Below are positions 11,534 through 23,625 of a DNA stretch of 64,000 nt, in pieces (the stretch's first letter is position 1; the number at the start of each line of letters is the position of its first letter). The translations under genes and the position numbers were made by a program. Source of the DNA: Montifringilla adamsi (lineage: Eukaryota > Chordata > Aves > Passeriformes > Passeridae); assembly GCA_017590115.1 (NCBI GenBank), contig JAGGNK010007004.1:8554418-8618417 (forward strand), written 5' to 3'. The notes beneath the pieces are model-generated. The model did no database searches, was not told where the DNA came from, and saw nothing but the letters and a program-made list of their open reading frames with translations.

Positions 11534-12673
11534 CTGTGTGTGCTGGGATGGAGAGCTGCGGATGCAGCATGGCTTGGGAAAATGCCACCCCGTTCCCTGA
11601 AAACAGAGTGTCATCCATCCTGATGCCACACCGCTGTGGGGAGAGAGGGTTTTGGGGAGCAGGAGAGGAGGGCACCCCAGGCAGCTCTGGGAGGCACAAC
11701 CCAGGGCCCTGCCCAGCCCAGTCGAGGCTGGGCAGCACAGGCAGGGTTAATCCTCACCACAGCACGCACTTCCCCTTTCCCCTCCCCGGAAAGAAAATAA
11801 CGTATTTCCTGCAAGGGGATGATGACTTTGCAGTGCTCAAAGCAGCTCTCCCAGTGGCCAGGGGATTTTCCAGGCTGGGAGGCTTCAAAAGCCTGTGTTT
11901 TTCCACCAAAAGGCACTTTCAGTATCTCTTGAGTTCAATTTCAAATTGCTCCAGTGAGGAACACACAGATTCATCTGGCTTCTGTACTATCCCAATGGGA
12001 TAAAGGCACGGAGGGTTATGCTCCCAAAGGGCATCTGCCTGTTTGCAGGCAGTTATCAGGAAATGCACATCAGCACATGTAGGCAGACACATAGGTGCAC
12101 TGAGAAAATGCCTGGTTGCTGGATAAGTCTGGTGGAGCTTTTATCTCCTGGGAAAAATGATTCATGATACACTGCCTGCTGAAACTCACAGGCATTTGAT
12201 TTCTTCACTGCCTCCCAGGAAAAAGAGCAGAAGCTCCTTTTAGATAGTTGAGGAGAAAGGGGAGAGGAGAAGCAGGAGAAAAAGAAAAGAGAAAAGGAGG
12301 GTGGGCATTATTTGCTGGTGAAATCCTAGCACGGGGACTTGGTATTATTTCACTGGCAGTGGAAATTCCATGCTCCTACCTTTGAGAGGGGGGATGGCAA
12401 AGCCCCACTGACCCCTCAGGTGCAGGCAGCCTGGCTTTGGAGGGCTGTCAGCAGGAGGGTGGCAATGGGAATGTGTCTCCTGAAGAACCATGGCACCCTC
12501 AGGAATACAGGCCCATCTCCAGCTCAGCAACATTTTGATACCAATGGGAAACAAAAGCAAAAGTCATTTGCTGCCCTGGGTGCAGCAATGGAGCTGTGTT
12601 TAACGGAGGCACAGACATCCAGAGGACAGGGAGCATTGCCAAAGCCAGGCTTTTTCATTCTCAGCAATACCTG
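11534..12673. other. Unique non-coding stretch
   Basis: No gene recognised. The 186-codon open frame 11443-12003 runs through the GCCCT array and has no domain. Purine-rich low-complexity sequence (AGGAGAAAGGGGAGAGGAG type) lies at 12240-12302, facing the pyrimidine tract that starts at 12674. Confidence 0.6.
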
Positions 12674-12703
12674 CCTTTCCTTTCCTTTCCTTTCCTTTCC
12701 TTT

Positions 12704-12753
<50 letters not shown>

Positions 12754-12776
12754 TTTTCTTCCCCCAAAATATTCCC

Positions 12777-12814
<38 letters not shown>
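12674..12814. repeat. Compound pyrimidine tract: (CCTTT)n, T47, T35
   Basis: (CCTTT)n at 12674-12700 runs into T47 (12706-12752). A 27-bp spacer with C5 and C6 runs follows, and then T35 (12780-12814). The plus-strand open frame across it (12339-13202) owes its length to a poly-Phe translation, and the minus-strand frames to poly-Lys, so none is a gene. Such tracts are prone to assembly and sequencing length errors. Confidence 0.95.
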
Positions 12815-12815
<1 letters not shown>

Positions 12816-13980
12816 TCTGGATGCTGTCCATCCACAAAGTCTGGCCCCCTTCTCTGCTCTCAAGTTTCCCCCCAGGATTTAGATCTTAACACCTCCAAAT
12901 GCAACTTGGCTTCCTTCCTAGAAGGAGCAGGCCTGTGGGAAAGGGGTTGCACAATGGCAACACTTTGGTTCAGCAGGGACAACAAACCTGCAAACCTTTT
13001 CAAGCCCAAAAGCCAGGGTGATTTGCCTTTATACAGGAGGGGCAACCCCGTGTCACTGGAGCAGCTTCCATTCCCAGAGCTGTTTCCATTCCTTTTCCAC
13101 ATCTGCACAGATGGAGCGGGCACAGTGCTCCTACTTTGTATAATAATGTCTTATTTGCACAGTAATCTCAGCTGTGGAAAGGAAATGTCTTCTCTGGCCT
13201 AAGTTGTGAACTGTTAAAAATCTGGCAGATCCCATGCTGGAGGTGGCTGCATTTCAGTGGTGGGAAAAGTGATTTTCATGTTGTTCTGGCATGGTTCTTG
13301 TAAACTGAACTTCTGTAACACTTGTCTTTGAGATCCATGGGAGCTTTTGCTTTCTCCAAGCCCGTGGTGCAGGACCTTCAGTTCGTAAAACTGACTGAGA
13401 GGAATGCTATAATGAGTTTGTTTGTCAGAGTTTCTTTTTGTCCTTCTGTTTCATTTCTCTTGAGATAATCAGAGTTGACTTTTGCATGTCACACTTCAAT
13501 CTTTTTCAGAACTATCTGCCCTCAACAGGACCCAACTCACTTGTACAGTTATGTCAGTGAAGTGTATTATTAACACACGTGCAAACGACTGTTTTATGAT
13601 GATTGCCTTGTGTAAATGACAATAACTTTGCCTGCTAATGTGGTGTGCCACTGGGTGCCATTTAAAATCAGACCCTTTCCAAGGCTGAGGTGAACATTCA
13701 GCATGAAGACTTCATGAACCAACATCAGCAGCTCTTTTTCCCTGCTCCTGCATTTGTGGGCACTTTTTTCTGCTTGTCACACTGTGGGCCCACGTAGCTG
13801 TGTGGCTCCACAGGAAACGGATAGAGGAAACTGATGCAAGTTAAAGATAGTTCAGAAAACAAAAATGGTTATTATTCAGCAGGATCTATTCCCTGACCTG
13901 CTCCATTGCACAGCCCCATGAGCAGTTGTGCTGGCACAGTGCAGAAGGTGGTGGGAGGGTGGAACAAGGTGACCAAGGCT
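12815..13980. other. Unique non-coding stretch
   Basis: No gene recognised. The part from about 13480 to 13690 is unique, evenly composed and reads like a candidate conserved element (see findings). No repeat recognised until the CR1 at 13981. Confidence 0.55.
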
Positions 13981-14305
13981 TCACAGAATCCCAGGATGGC
14001 TCAGGTTGGAAGGCATCACAGCAGCTCATCTGATCTCACCTCCCTGCTCCAGCAGGGTCAGAGCACAGGGCACTGAATTGTGTCCAGACAGTTCTGGATA
14101 TCTCCCATGAGTGGGACTCCACACCCTCTCTGGACAATCTGTTCAGTGCCTGGGCACTGCCCAGGGAAGAAGTTCCTCCATCAGATGGAACCTTCTGTAC
14201 ATCAGTTTCTATCCATTCCTCTTATCCTACTTGGCACCTCTAAAAAGAGCCTGGTCCATGCTCTGACCCTCCCTGAAGATACTGACAGACATTGATAAGA
14301 CTGAA
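13981..14305 (-). mobile_element. CR1 LINE fragment, 3' end
   Basis: Read on the minus strand this is the 3' end of a CR1 retrotransposon. The plus strand starts with CACAGAATCCCAGGATGGCT followed by CAGGTTGGAAGGCATC, the usual CR1 terminus, and proceeds through 'gacaatctgttcagtgcctgggcactgcccagggaagaagttcct'. CR1 elements are non-LTR retrotransposons that insert by target-primed reverse transcription, end in short TTCTATGAT-type repeats and lack poly-A. This copy is 5'-truncated to about 320 bp, diverged, and non-functional. Confidence 0.85.
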
Positions 14306-17300
14306 GCAGATGCAGCCTGAGTTCCTTCTCAGCTATTCCCACCATTTATTTCTGCTGATCTGTTTGCACGGTGTTTTCCAAGGAAACATCTCACCCTCAA
14401 TGACTTAACAGAGCATCAGAAGCAAGCACAGACTCACCTGGACATGCCTGAGGCTGCAGCTCAGGCAGTCCTCAGGGCGATGCCCTGTTCTGGGCCCACA
14501 AAACAGCCTGGCAGAACAAAGAGCAGCCTGTTTCCTGTGGCTTTTGCTTGTACAGGTTAAGCCATGAATGCCATTAAGGACAGGCTGTAGTGGTGGCACA
14601 CAGGAACTTCCCAGCTGGTGTGTGAGATCTGCTGTACACCCGTGTAAGATCACATGGGAAAACCATTCAGTTCAATTCACATTTTGCGCTGCATCTTGTC
14701 CCTCTTCTTATACAATTCCAGGGAGCAGCTGAGTTTTTCTGCTCATATAATAATACTTGAAAAAAAAAACCAAAAAAACCAAAAAACCAACCTAAACCCA
14801 AAAAAAACAAAACCCAAAGGAAATTAAACCACAAACAGCTATATTCAAAAAACAAAGGGTCTGGCCGCTGCCCAAGAAAACAAGGAAATTTAAAGATAAA
14901 GCAAAGTGTCCTTATTTCACCCTGTTGTGCCTAAGGATGGCTGGGCTTTCCAAAGAAGGCAAGACACGGCTTGTCCTGCTCTGCCAGGGAGTGGCCAGCA
15001 AAGGCCAGGCCCTCCCAGCAGATGAGCTGGACTTATCCCCACTCCTTAATGGGAAAGTCATGCAGCAACGTTGGAACCCAGACGTTGGAATGTAAAAGAC
15101 CTTTCAGCCGTGTGTGCCGCTGGGATGGATCAGGACTAAATGAGCCCAGGCACTCTGATGGACATGGAAAAGAGGCAGACTCAAATGGGATCAATGTCCC
15201 TCAAGCCCACTGATGGGGGTGATATTTTGAAGGAACAAATGGGCCCTTTTTGAATTTTATTCTTTTGTGATACCAGTTTTACTGTCAGAGGCCTCCAGAA
15301 AAACTAACTCTTATCATTTGTATTTGCAAATCGTCATTAATTTAGCAAAATCTATTTGATTTATTCTTGAATAATTTGACTATTAAAGGATTTCCTCTAT
15401 CCTCCTTCGGCGCTTACGTGGCCCTGGTGAATGTCTGTGCTTTCATTTATGATGAAATTAAAAGGCATAGGCAGTGCCCTGGAATGGGAAGATGTTCCAG
15501 ACCCCTGGGAAACAATATAGCAACCCCCACCCATGACATCTGCCTTCCTGTGAATGCTTCTTGCAGGTGCATGTGCTGGGACAGGGTAAAATGCACACAT
15601 CTGATTTTGATGTTCACTTTGCTTGCTGAAAGCCCATTAAACAAATGAGCTGCATACTTTTTTTCTGCAATTCTCTCACTGTAGTGTTTAGACTCTACTA
15701 AGACCCCCTGTGCTTGGACCCATCAATATTTAAAGCCATGAACTGGAAGACCAGCACAAAGACATTCCCTTCAAACCTCCTGTGTCTTAAAGACAGAAAT
15801 TGTTTCCAAGTGGTCAGAATATTTTACCAACTTTTCTTTTTGATAATGCCCTTTTATAATCCAGGAATCAGAGGGTGGATCCAGGTCTTAGAGCTGACTT
15901 CATTTATAAGCAAATTGTCTAGAGATAATGGGGTGCAAAAGCTGCCCTCTCCTTGCAGCTCCATTGGCAGAACCAGCTGCTCTAAATCCAAGCTTTTTGG
16001 TGGTTTGCAGGGGCACTGGGGATCTAGAAGCCATCCCTGAGGAAGCACTCACTGCTCTGAAAAAACAAGCTCCCCCCAAGGTGGCCAGCCAAGAACTTCT
16101 GGGGAACCTCAACCCCCCAGAAGGCTGGCAACATGGGGAGCTGAATTGGGCCTCCCATGTCCCAGCTGACAGCCCTAATTTCAGACCTGCTGATTATTCT
16201 GGGGTCAGGCTTTCTTTTTTTGACACATATAATTTCAAAAGGTGTCAGTTTCAACTCAACATGAATGAGGGAAATTTGTGGAAGATTGATAAAACTTGGC
16301 AGGATGGAAAAGCTCTTTCTCACCCATCTAAAATCCTCTGTTTTCTCCTGGATGAGAGTAGGAGTTTTCAAGGTTATCTAAATTTTCTCAGTGGAAGTGA
16401 AGGGTCCTGCCCAGTGAAGTAGTGAGAATAGGTTGGTTCTCTCTCTTATCTTTTGTTGAGCCTTCAGGAGCAGCACAGAGACCTCCCTGAGCTGGATACT
16501 GTTCAGTGAGAGGGACAAATCCTGATACCCAGCATGGGGACTCCTATGTCCAATTCCTCCAGAGGCACTCCTTTACTCTGCCCTTTGAAATGTCTCTGTG
16601 GTCAAAAACTGCACCTTTTCTTATTTTGGCGCTGAGGAATGGATGCATCTGACAGGAGACTGCAGCACCATTTCAGAGCCATTTGTGTTAGATACTGATG
16701 TCCAGACTCTTAACAGTTCTTACCAGCTGCTAAACAGAACACCTTTTCCAGTAATTCCTAATTCACTGAAGGAGTGTAGTGCTGCCTAAGCCTTTTGGCA
16801 TCTGGGCCCTTGTCATTATTTTTCAGTAGTTGGGTTGCAGTGGAGGAAGCTATTGGAGAATTAGTTTGAACTGGACAGACTCATAGATAACACTGCTAAA
16901 AACGGCTTCCCCTTCAAAGGATTTGTGTCTGCTGTGCCTGTTTGCTCGACAGTCTGCAGCATGGACTTTCTCCAAGGAAGCCTCCTTCCAAGCCCAGTCT
17001 CCGTGGAAGCTGGCACGGAGTCCCTGCTGTGGGTGACTCAGTGGGGAGCGTGCACAGCTCCGTGTTCCCAAACGTCAGTTCCTTGCCTGCCAGCAGCATC
17101 CCAACTGCATTTCCCAAGGAGAGAAGGCCTAACAGGGCGGGCATTTGTCTCACACTGCCATCCCTCAGCAGCCTGAGAGGCACAGCTCCAGTGTGTGAGA
17201 GCTCTGCTCGGAGCCAGGGCTGCAGCTCTCGTCCCCTGTGGCTCTGACTCACGGCCGTGCCCCTGCAGCGGGGTGGTGGCTGTTGGCTCCAGGGGATTAG

Positions 17301-20300
17301 GCAGCACAGGTGGCACCACCTGCTGCAAAGCTGTCCTGCCCCAGCTCACCCCCAGTGACTCCCAGACGGGTCAGAGCCGGCTCAGTTGCTGAAGGGGAAG
17401 TGGCCAAGGGGACAATGGGCTCCTTGTAGCTGTTCAGCAGCATCCCTGCCTTTGCCACTGGCTGGCATTTGGCACAGCTCGTTGGGCTGGGTGCAAATGG
17501 GGCGAGCAATTTTGGCTGAGCCCCTCTGGAAAGGTGTCAGGAAGAGTCAAAGGTTTGTGTTGATCTCTAACACAGAGTGGGGCTTTCTCTTTGCCACGAG
17601 ATCCACAGTGATGTGAACCACTGCAGGCTCTGTCACAGCCACTGCAGGTCAGAGGTTTACAGCTGCTGCTCTCCTTTATTCCTGTGCTTTCCTTGCTGTG
17701 CTTTCCACTTATTTGGATGAAGTACCTAACTAGGCATGTTTCTTGGGGGAGAGCCCAAAACCTCCCTAGAGCCAAGGTGCTGCACCCTGACAGTGCTGCT
17801 GCCTTTGCCAGTGGAGTCACCTGTTGATAAAGCCATCACTGAGTGTCCCTGTCACTGTCATTGATGACCTCAAGACCCATTTGGAGCAAGGGAACTGGCA
17901 GTGGAGTCCAGCAGTGCCAGGTGACACACCCAGAACCTGCAGCCCTACCGTCCTTAGGATCTTTTGTGTTGGTAGATGGGAATTGGATGTGGCATTTTTA
18001 AACAAATCCCATGTGGAGGCCAATGCAAAGTCTGTGAGTCTCACTACAAACCTCACCTCTGGACACCCTCTCCCCTGTATGCCTCAAGCATACAAGAGGT
18101 GGGAGACCCCAAGCCAGACCCCCTGAACTCCACCCTTTAGCTGGCTGGCTGCACTGCAGAAGAATCTTGGTGTTCAGAGGATTTCTAAGGGAGCTTTTTA
18201 TTTTTATCCTGATACAGCGTCTTTGTATTTTTTACCAGGGCCCCAATATCTCATGCAGATGAATGCTGTATGCTCCATGAGCATGTGCTTGGTCTGGCTT
18301 TAATAACCAATAAAGTGATTACAGAAATCAAGGTGGGTGTGACTTCCTGTATCCCATGCCACAGAGGTCACTACCACAGCCACCTCTCTTCATGAGCTTT
18401 GCAAAAAGCCAGGTACTTGCAAACTGACCCCAAAGCAAAGCACAAAACCAGTGATGCTTTAGTACATCACTGCCCTGATTTCTTGTACTGCACCATCCCA
18501 CAGTGCCAAGATTACACATGGAAAACCAAGATTAAACTCTGCTTCTTGTGGAAGGGCCTTTTGACAATTCCAGGGGGAGGTCTGTAGGTGAAGTATGGAA
18601 TGCAAACACCTGAGAGCCCAATCCAGCTCCAGGAAAATGAGAAGGAGGACTGATAAATTTACCCATATTCATAGCTTCAAGCTTCCTCTTTAATTAAAAG
18701 AAAGTCCAAGTAACTTTCACTCTACAGCTCCCAAATAATGAGACTTTTCTAATATTATCTTGTCCTCACACACTGTAGATATGGTTTGTATATGTAATCC
18801 AAAGAAAGCAAGGGTTTGAAATTTTTGGAGGGCAGTGTATGTTCATTTACAAATTCCACAGTATCCTTAAGTGATGAGTATTCATGGTAATGCCAAAGTC
18901 AGGAGGAGCAATTGGCACCTTTTGTCAGAGTTCATCCTTGAGACAGCTTACTTGGGATCAATTTGATTTCAGGTAATCCAGCTGAGAAAATAAGGAACTG
19001 TGTTCCCTGCAAGTCCATTTCTAAATACAAGAACATTCTGATCTAACATATCTGTGTGAGTCCAGAGAGAGCTTCATCTTGTGGGGCTTTTGTTCAGTTT
19101 TCTTCATTTCCTGAGAACACATCCTGCAACAAATGCTCAAAACCTAAAATCCTGATGACATTAAAGTGCCTAGATTAATTTACTTCCCTGAATGTCATGT
19201 GGTGGGAAGACGAGACAGATTTTCTTGCCTCTGGCCTAGTCCTCCCTTTCTGATCTGGAGATGTCGGCACCTCTAAAGCATCTTGGTTTGGCATTTGCTT
19301 TATCTGTTGTTTGCAGAGATACTGCTCTGAATAGTACTTTATTTTTTGTGGTACCAGATGGCTGGATATTAAAGGAGGAAAACACTAGTGGAGGAGACAT
19401 TTGTCTTTTCTGAAGAACAACAAACAGAGCTCAATGTTGACCTACAGCCTCCAGCTGTCTGGTGGACTGGCTGCCCCAAGCTGCGGAATATCCATCCTTG
19501 CTGCAGCCAACCTCCCAGCATTCCCATGCATTCACACGCTGCCATTCACACTCCACAGCTTGGGTCACTTCAGGGCTGATACCCTGAAAAGTACCCAATG
19601 CAAAATAATGAAAATCATAGCAATTTTTCAGCCCTTGATTGAGCTACTCGGTTTCTACAGCTGGTGTGTACAAGTTCTTGTACTTGTGTGTGCTGTAGGG
19701 TTTTTAAGACTGTCACTAAATTGACAACAAGTGTCAGTTAGGGAGGCAAGAGGAAGAAGAAAAGGTTTCTGCTGTCATACAACAGGTTTAGTTGAGCAGG
19801 AACAGTGCATGACTTTTAAATGCTCATATCCTTAACGCTGCATTGACATATTAATGTAACTTTAATACATTCAAGTACAAAAGACAGATTCCTTAAAGCT
19901 CCAGCCATACAAGAAGTCAGGAAAGGGAAACTTTAAGTTAGGCATCTTATTGTGGCTTATGTTGCACACCTGATAGCAATCAATTTAAAAATGTTAAGCA
20001 TTGGTACTTTTAAACTGTCTTTTATTATTCAATCGATTTTTCATTAGTCATTGGTATTAATTATTATACTTTTAAATTATTATCTTTTTTTTTTCTTATT
20101 AATTTCATTAGAACCTGGGAGTCTCCTGAAATCAGCTGCCAATCCGTTCACATCTGAAGGACCTCACTAGGGCCACGTCTTTCATCAGAAGTGGCTACCC
20201 AGGAGTGCAGCAACAGGCTGGTTGTGCAAACCCCAGTGGCTGAGGAAAGGTCAGTTTTCTCCTTTTTCCAAGGGATGCAGACTCACATCTCTAGTGGTGA

Positions 20301-21879
20301 CTGCTCTCACAGCTTTCTGGAAAGAAACTGTGCCCCCACTGACTCCAGCTAAATGCATCTTTCATTGCTGGCAGTCATGTGCAGTGGGCTGAGTAGGAAG
20401 GCTGGGAATGACCTTCCTCTCTCAGGACAGCTCAAGGAGTTTGACACTCAGAGAGGAAAAATCTGTGTCTGGCCCCCCAGCCCCAGAAGCTGGAGTCAGA
20501 CCCCCTGTATCCCCAGAGGAATGCAGGCATTGTTGAAGCAGGAGTCACACCACCCTGTCACCCCCTGGGCTCGGCAGGAAAGCCACCCTGACCACAGCGA
20601 TCACACAGAGCATCATTCAAGGGGCTGCTCAGAGACTGCTGAATGAATCGAGCCATTTGTGTGAAATATGTAGAAAAATGCCACATCTGTGGTCATGATA
20701 GAGCCCAGGACTGAGGCAGGCACTGAGCAGCCCAGTCCAGGGGCACTGCTGGTCACACCCTGAAGCACAGACCAGAACATCTGTACACTTCTGGGCACAG
20801 AGCTGGGGGTGCTGGGGAAGAGTGTTGAGTGCGAGGTGCTAAAGTCTTATTTTGGGTGCCTAAAGCCTCACAGAGCTCTAGATATGCCTACAAAAAGCCC
20901 ATTTGCATCCACAGAAATGCCTTTGTAATGACAAGGAGAGGCTGCCAGTGCTACACTAACCAGGCCTGGGGCCAGAGTGCTCTGTGCCAGAGGAGGGAGC
21001 CCGGGAGAGAGGACTGGAATGACACTCCCGGCCTTCCCTGGGACAGTCCCAAGGGCAGAGAGAATCCACAGAATTCTCCAGCCTATCTCCACCTGGCTGA
21101 ACACACTCAATGGAGAGGCGACAGGGGCAACAAGTCCCTGTCCAGCACAGCAGACATGTCTCCTTTGTGACTGCCCCACTTAACACGTCCCAAAACCCAA
21201 AGGTAATTGGTAATTTCCTACCCAAGTAACAGGATAAAACTGCTCACTTTTTGTGTCTGTCTGTTGCAGAGGGAAGGCCTGGTTTCACTCATACTTTGCT
21301 GCTGCTGGTGTATTCACACCTGGGATGCTTCAAAGTGCTCCTGCCTGCTCCCTTGGATGACAGAGACAACCCCAGAGTGCCCTTGGACAGCAGGTGACAG
21401 TGGAACTGAGCAGTGACAATGACAGTGGCTCTCTCCTATGGAGGTACCAGCCTATGGCCCACCTCAAAACTGCTTCCAGAAAGGAAAAGAGGCTGGTTAT
21501 TGGTCATGGGAGACTCCCTGTTCTTGGGGAACAGAAAGGCCCTTATGCAGGCTGGGCGCACTTGGTGTTTGCTGTCTCCCCAGCGCCCAGGTTAAAGATG
21601 TGCAGGTAATGAAGATAAATCTTCCCAGCCTTGGTGCAGCACTCAGATTGCTATTCATTAATGATATTCCAGCTGGACAACAGTGAAGTTCCTGCAAGAA
21701 GTCTGAGGTCAGTCAAGAGAGTTCAGGGCCTTGGGATGACTGGTTCAGGGATCTGGAGCACAAACAGGGCTCCCCTCTGTCCTGGTGGCAAGGAATGAGA
21801 GGAGAAACAGGAAGACCCTGCAGATCAATACCTTGCTTTAAGCCTGGTGTCAGGGGCAGAATTTTGGGTTTTTTGGTTG
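14306..21879. other. Unique non-coding stretch
   Basis: No gene recognised. An A/C-rich low-complexity tract (runs of A broken by CC and CAA) lies at 14760-14818. A palindromic ATTTGCAAAT sits at 15322-15331 in an AT-rich block. The 164-codon open frame 15928-16422 and the minus-strand 17434-17820 (128 codons) have no recognisable domains; the GC content around 17.0-17.9 kb makes stop codons scarce. Sequence at 18.6-20.1 kb is AT-rich and unique, with no repeat I can name. Confidence 0.55.
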
Positions 21880-21935
21880 TAGAATAATAGAATCATTCAA
21901 GTTGGAAAAGACCCCTCAGATCATGGTGGCCATGC
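21880..21935 (-). mobile_element. CR1-like 3' terminus, short
   Basis: TAGAATAATAGAATCATTCA followed by AGTTGGAAAAGACCCCTCAG is the reverse-complemented 3' end typical of CR1 (and of some bird repeats that share this end). Only about 55 bp can be followed; the next 150 bp up to 22090 are not recognised. It faces a second CR1 on the plus strand 155 bp away. Confidence 0.6.
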
Positions 21936-22089
21936 CCTGGCTTATCTCTGGCAGGTCTGGTTTTCTCTCTTTCTCCCTTCAAGTCTAGTGCAGAGCTCTT
22001 TCCATGAACCCTGCTAACTCCTGCACAAAAATCCTGTCCCCTCTTTAAGGCAGATGGACCCTGTTTGTCACCAGCAGGGGACATCTCAC

Positions 22090-22395
22090 TCTCTGAACTA
22101 CCTAAGGAGAGGTGGGGTCAGGCTCTTCTCCCAGGTTACAAGTGACAGGACAGGAGGTAACACCAGGGGAGGTTTAGACTGGATATTGAAAAAGCTATTC
22201 ACTGAAAGGGTTGTCAAGCACTGAAAGAGTGGTCAGGCATTGGAATAAGATGCCCAGAGGGGTGGTGGACTCACAGAGGTATCTGGATGTGGCACCTGGG
22301 GACATGGTTTCGGGGTGGTTATGGTGAAGCTGGTTAATGGTTGGAATAGGTGATTTTGAAGGCCTCTTCCACATTGATGATCCTTTGGGATAACC
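22090..22395 (+). mobile_element. CR1 LINE fragment, 3' end
   Basis: Starts near a degenerate 'ctgaactacctaaggagaggtgggg' block, passes 'cttctcccaggttacaagtgacaggacaggaggtaa', then 'aggggaggtttagactggatattg' and 'ggcattggaataagatgcccagaggggtggtggactcac', and ends with a diverged 'ggttggaataggtgattttgaaggcctcttcc'. This order is that of the CR1 3' untranslated end. It is 5'-truncated to about 300 bp and carries an internal 19-bp tandem duplication at 22201-22238. Confidence 0.85.
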
Positions 22396-23244
22396 CCAGG
22401 ATCAAATCCTACTTGCTGTCCAAACAGCACTTGCCCAGAAGCACAGGCAATGAAGAGCACTGTGTTAAGGAGCTCTGTGGACATGCTGATACATCCAGCC
22501 ACTAGGACGGGATAAATTCAGTGTAATGCCTTGTAAAAATCTGTTTGTCACTTCCAGATGCTTGTGCTTGTAGCTGGTTACTGAGCTTGGGGGGCTCAGA
22601 TGTAAGTAATTAATGTTCTGGCCCTGTTAACATTCCACTTTCTTCCATTCTGATGAAGCGTCCCATTGTAAAGCAGACAACAATGAAAAGCATGTCCATT
22701 TTCAAATTGTTTAAATATATTAATCATACAGGCTGGGGTGGATTTTCATTAATCATTTTTAAAGTTGTGTATGGGGGGAGGGATTAGCTGACAGAACTGT
22801 GCAATGTCACTGCCAAAAGCCCTGACTCTTTTAGTAACTGTGTATGAAATTAGAGCAAAAAAAAAAAAAAATCTTTAGCTTAGTGACCAGACCAAAATAT
22901 ATTTTTACAGCTGCCAAGGTTCTCACTGCAGATATAAACCAGAATCTAAAGGGATCCTGTGTATGTGTGTGCTGCACTATGACATCCTACTTTCAACAGC
23001 ACTGGCATTAGTTTGGTTGGAGGCTGAGGTGGAAGGGGAGGGCAAGGGCTTGGCAGCAGTTGCAGCCTGGCCAGCCCTGTGTTGTACACCCAAACAAAAT
23101 CATTTAGGGAGACAAGATTCATGCCATGAGGAGCTGTTGTATTTAGAGTGTGTGTAATGGCTGTGGAGGGGCTGGATTTACTCCTGCGTCCCTCAGGGGT
23201 GGGGTGAGGCTGGGCTGTGAGATGCTGCTCCTGGGAGCAAGTGC

Positions 23245-23625
23245 AGAATCAGAATGACAGAATAACAGAATTAACTGGGTTGGAACAGAGCTTTGAGATC
23301 GTCGAGTCCAACCTATGACCCGACCCCACTTTGTCACCCACTGACACCACTGAGTGCCACACTCCATCTTTTCTGCCACACCTCCAAGCACGGTGACTCC
23401 ACGGTCTGCCCAGGTAGCTCATTCCCATGCCTAGTTATCCTTTCTGTGAAGGAATTCCTCCTGATGCCCAGCCTAAACCTCCCCAGGTGCAGCTTAAGGC
23501 TGTGTCCTCCTGTCCTGTTGCCTGGGAGTCACCGTGGTCTCCAAGCCTCTCCCTGCTCCTCCCCACCTCTGCCCAGGCAGTGCAGGGCCAGGTGAGATCT
23601 GCTGCAGTGATCACCCCTCTAGGCT
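23245..23625 (-). mobile_element. CR1 LINE fragment, 3' end
   Basis: The plus strand begins AGAATCAGAATGACAGAATA and continues 'gggttggaacagagctttgagatcgtcgagtccaacc', then 'tcctttctgtgaaggaattcctcctgatgcccagcctaaacctcccc', the reverse complement of a CR1 3' end. About 380 bp remain. It lies about 850 bp from the plus-strand CR1 at 22090-22395 and in opposite orientation, so they are separate insertions. Confidence 0.85.

Noticed and set aside
11443..12003. 186-codon open frame
   Set aside because: Contains the GCCCT array as Ala/Leu/Pro/Cys repeats; no family resemblance.
12339..13202. 287-codon open frame, the longest in the window
   Set aside because: Its length comes from T47 and T35 read as poly-Phe. 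The flanking parts have no domain, and the minus-strand equivalents are poly-Lys.
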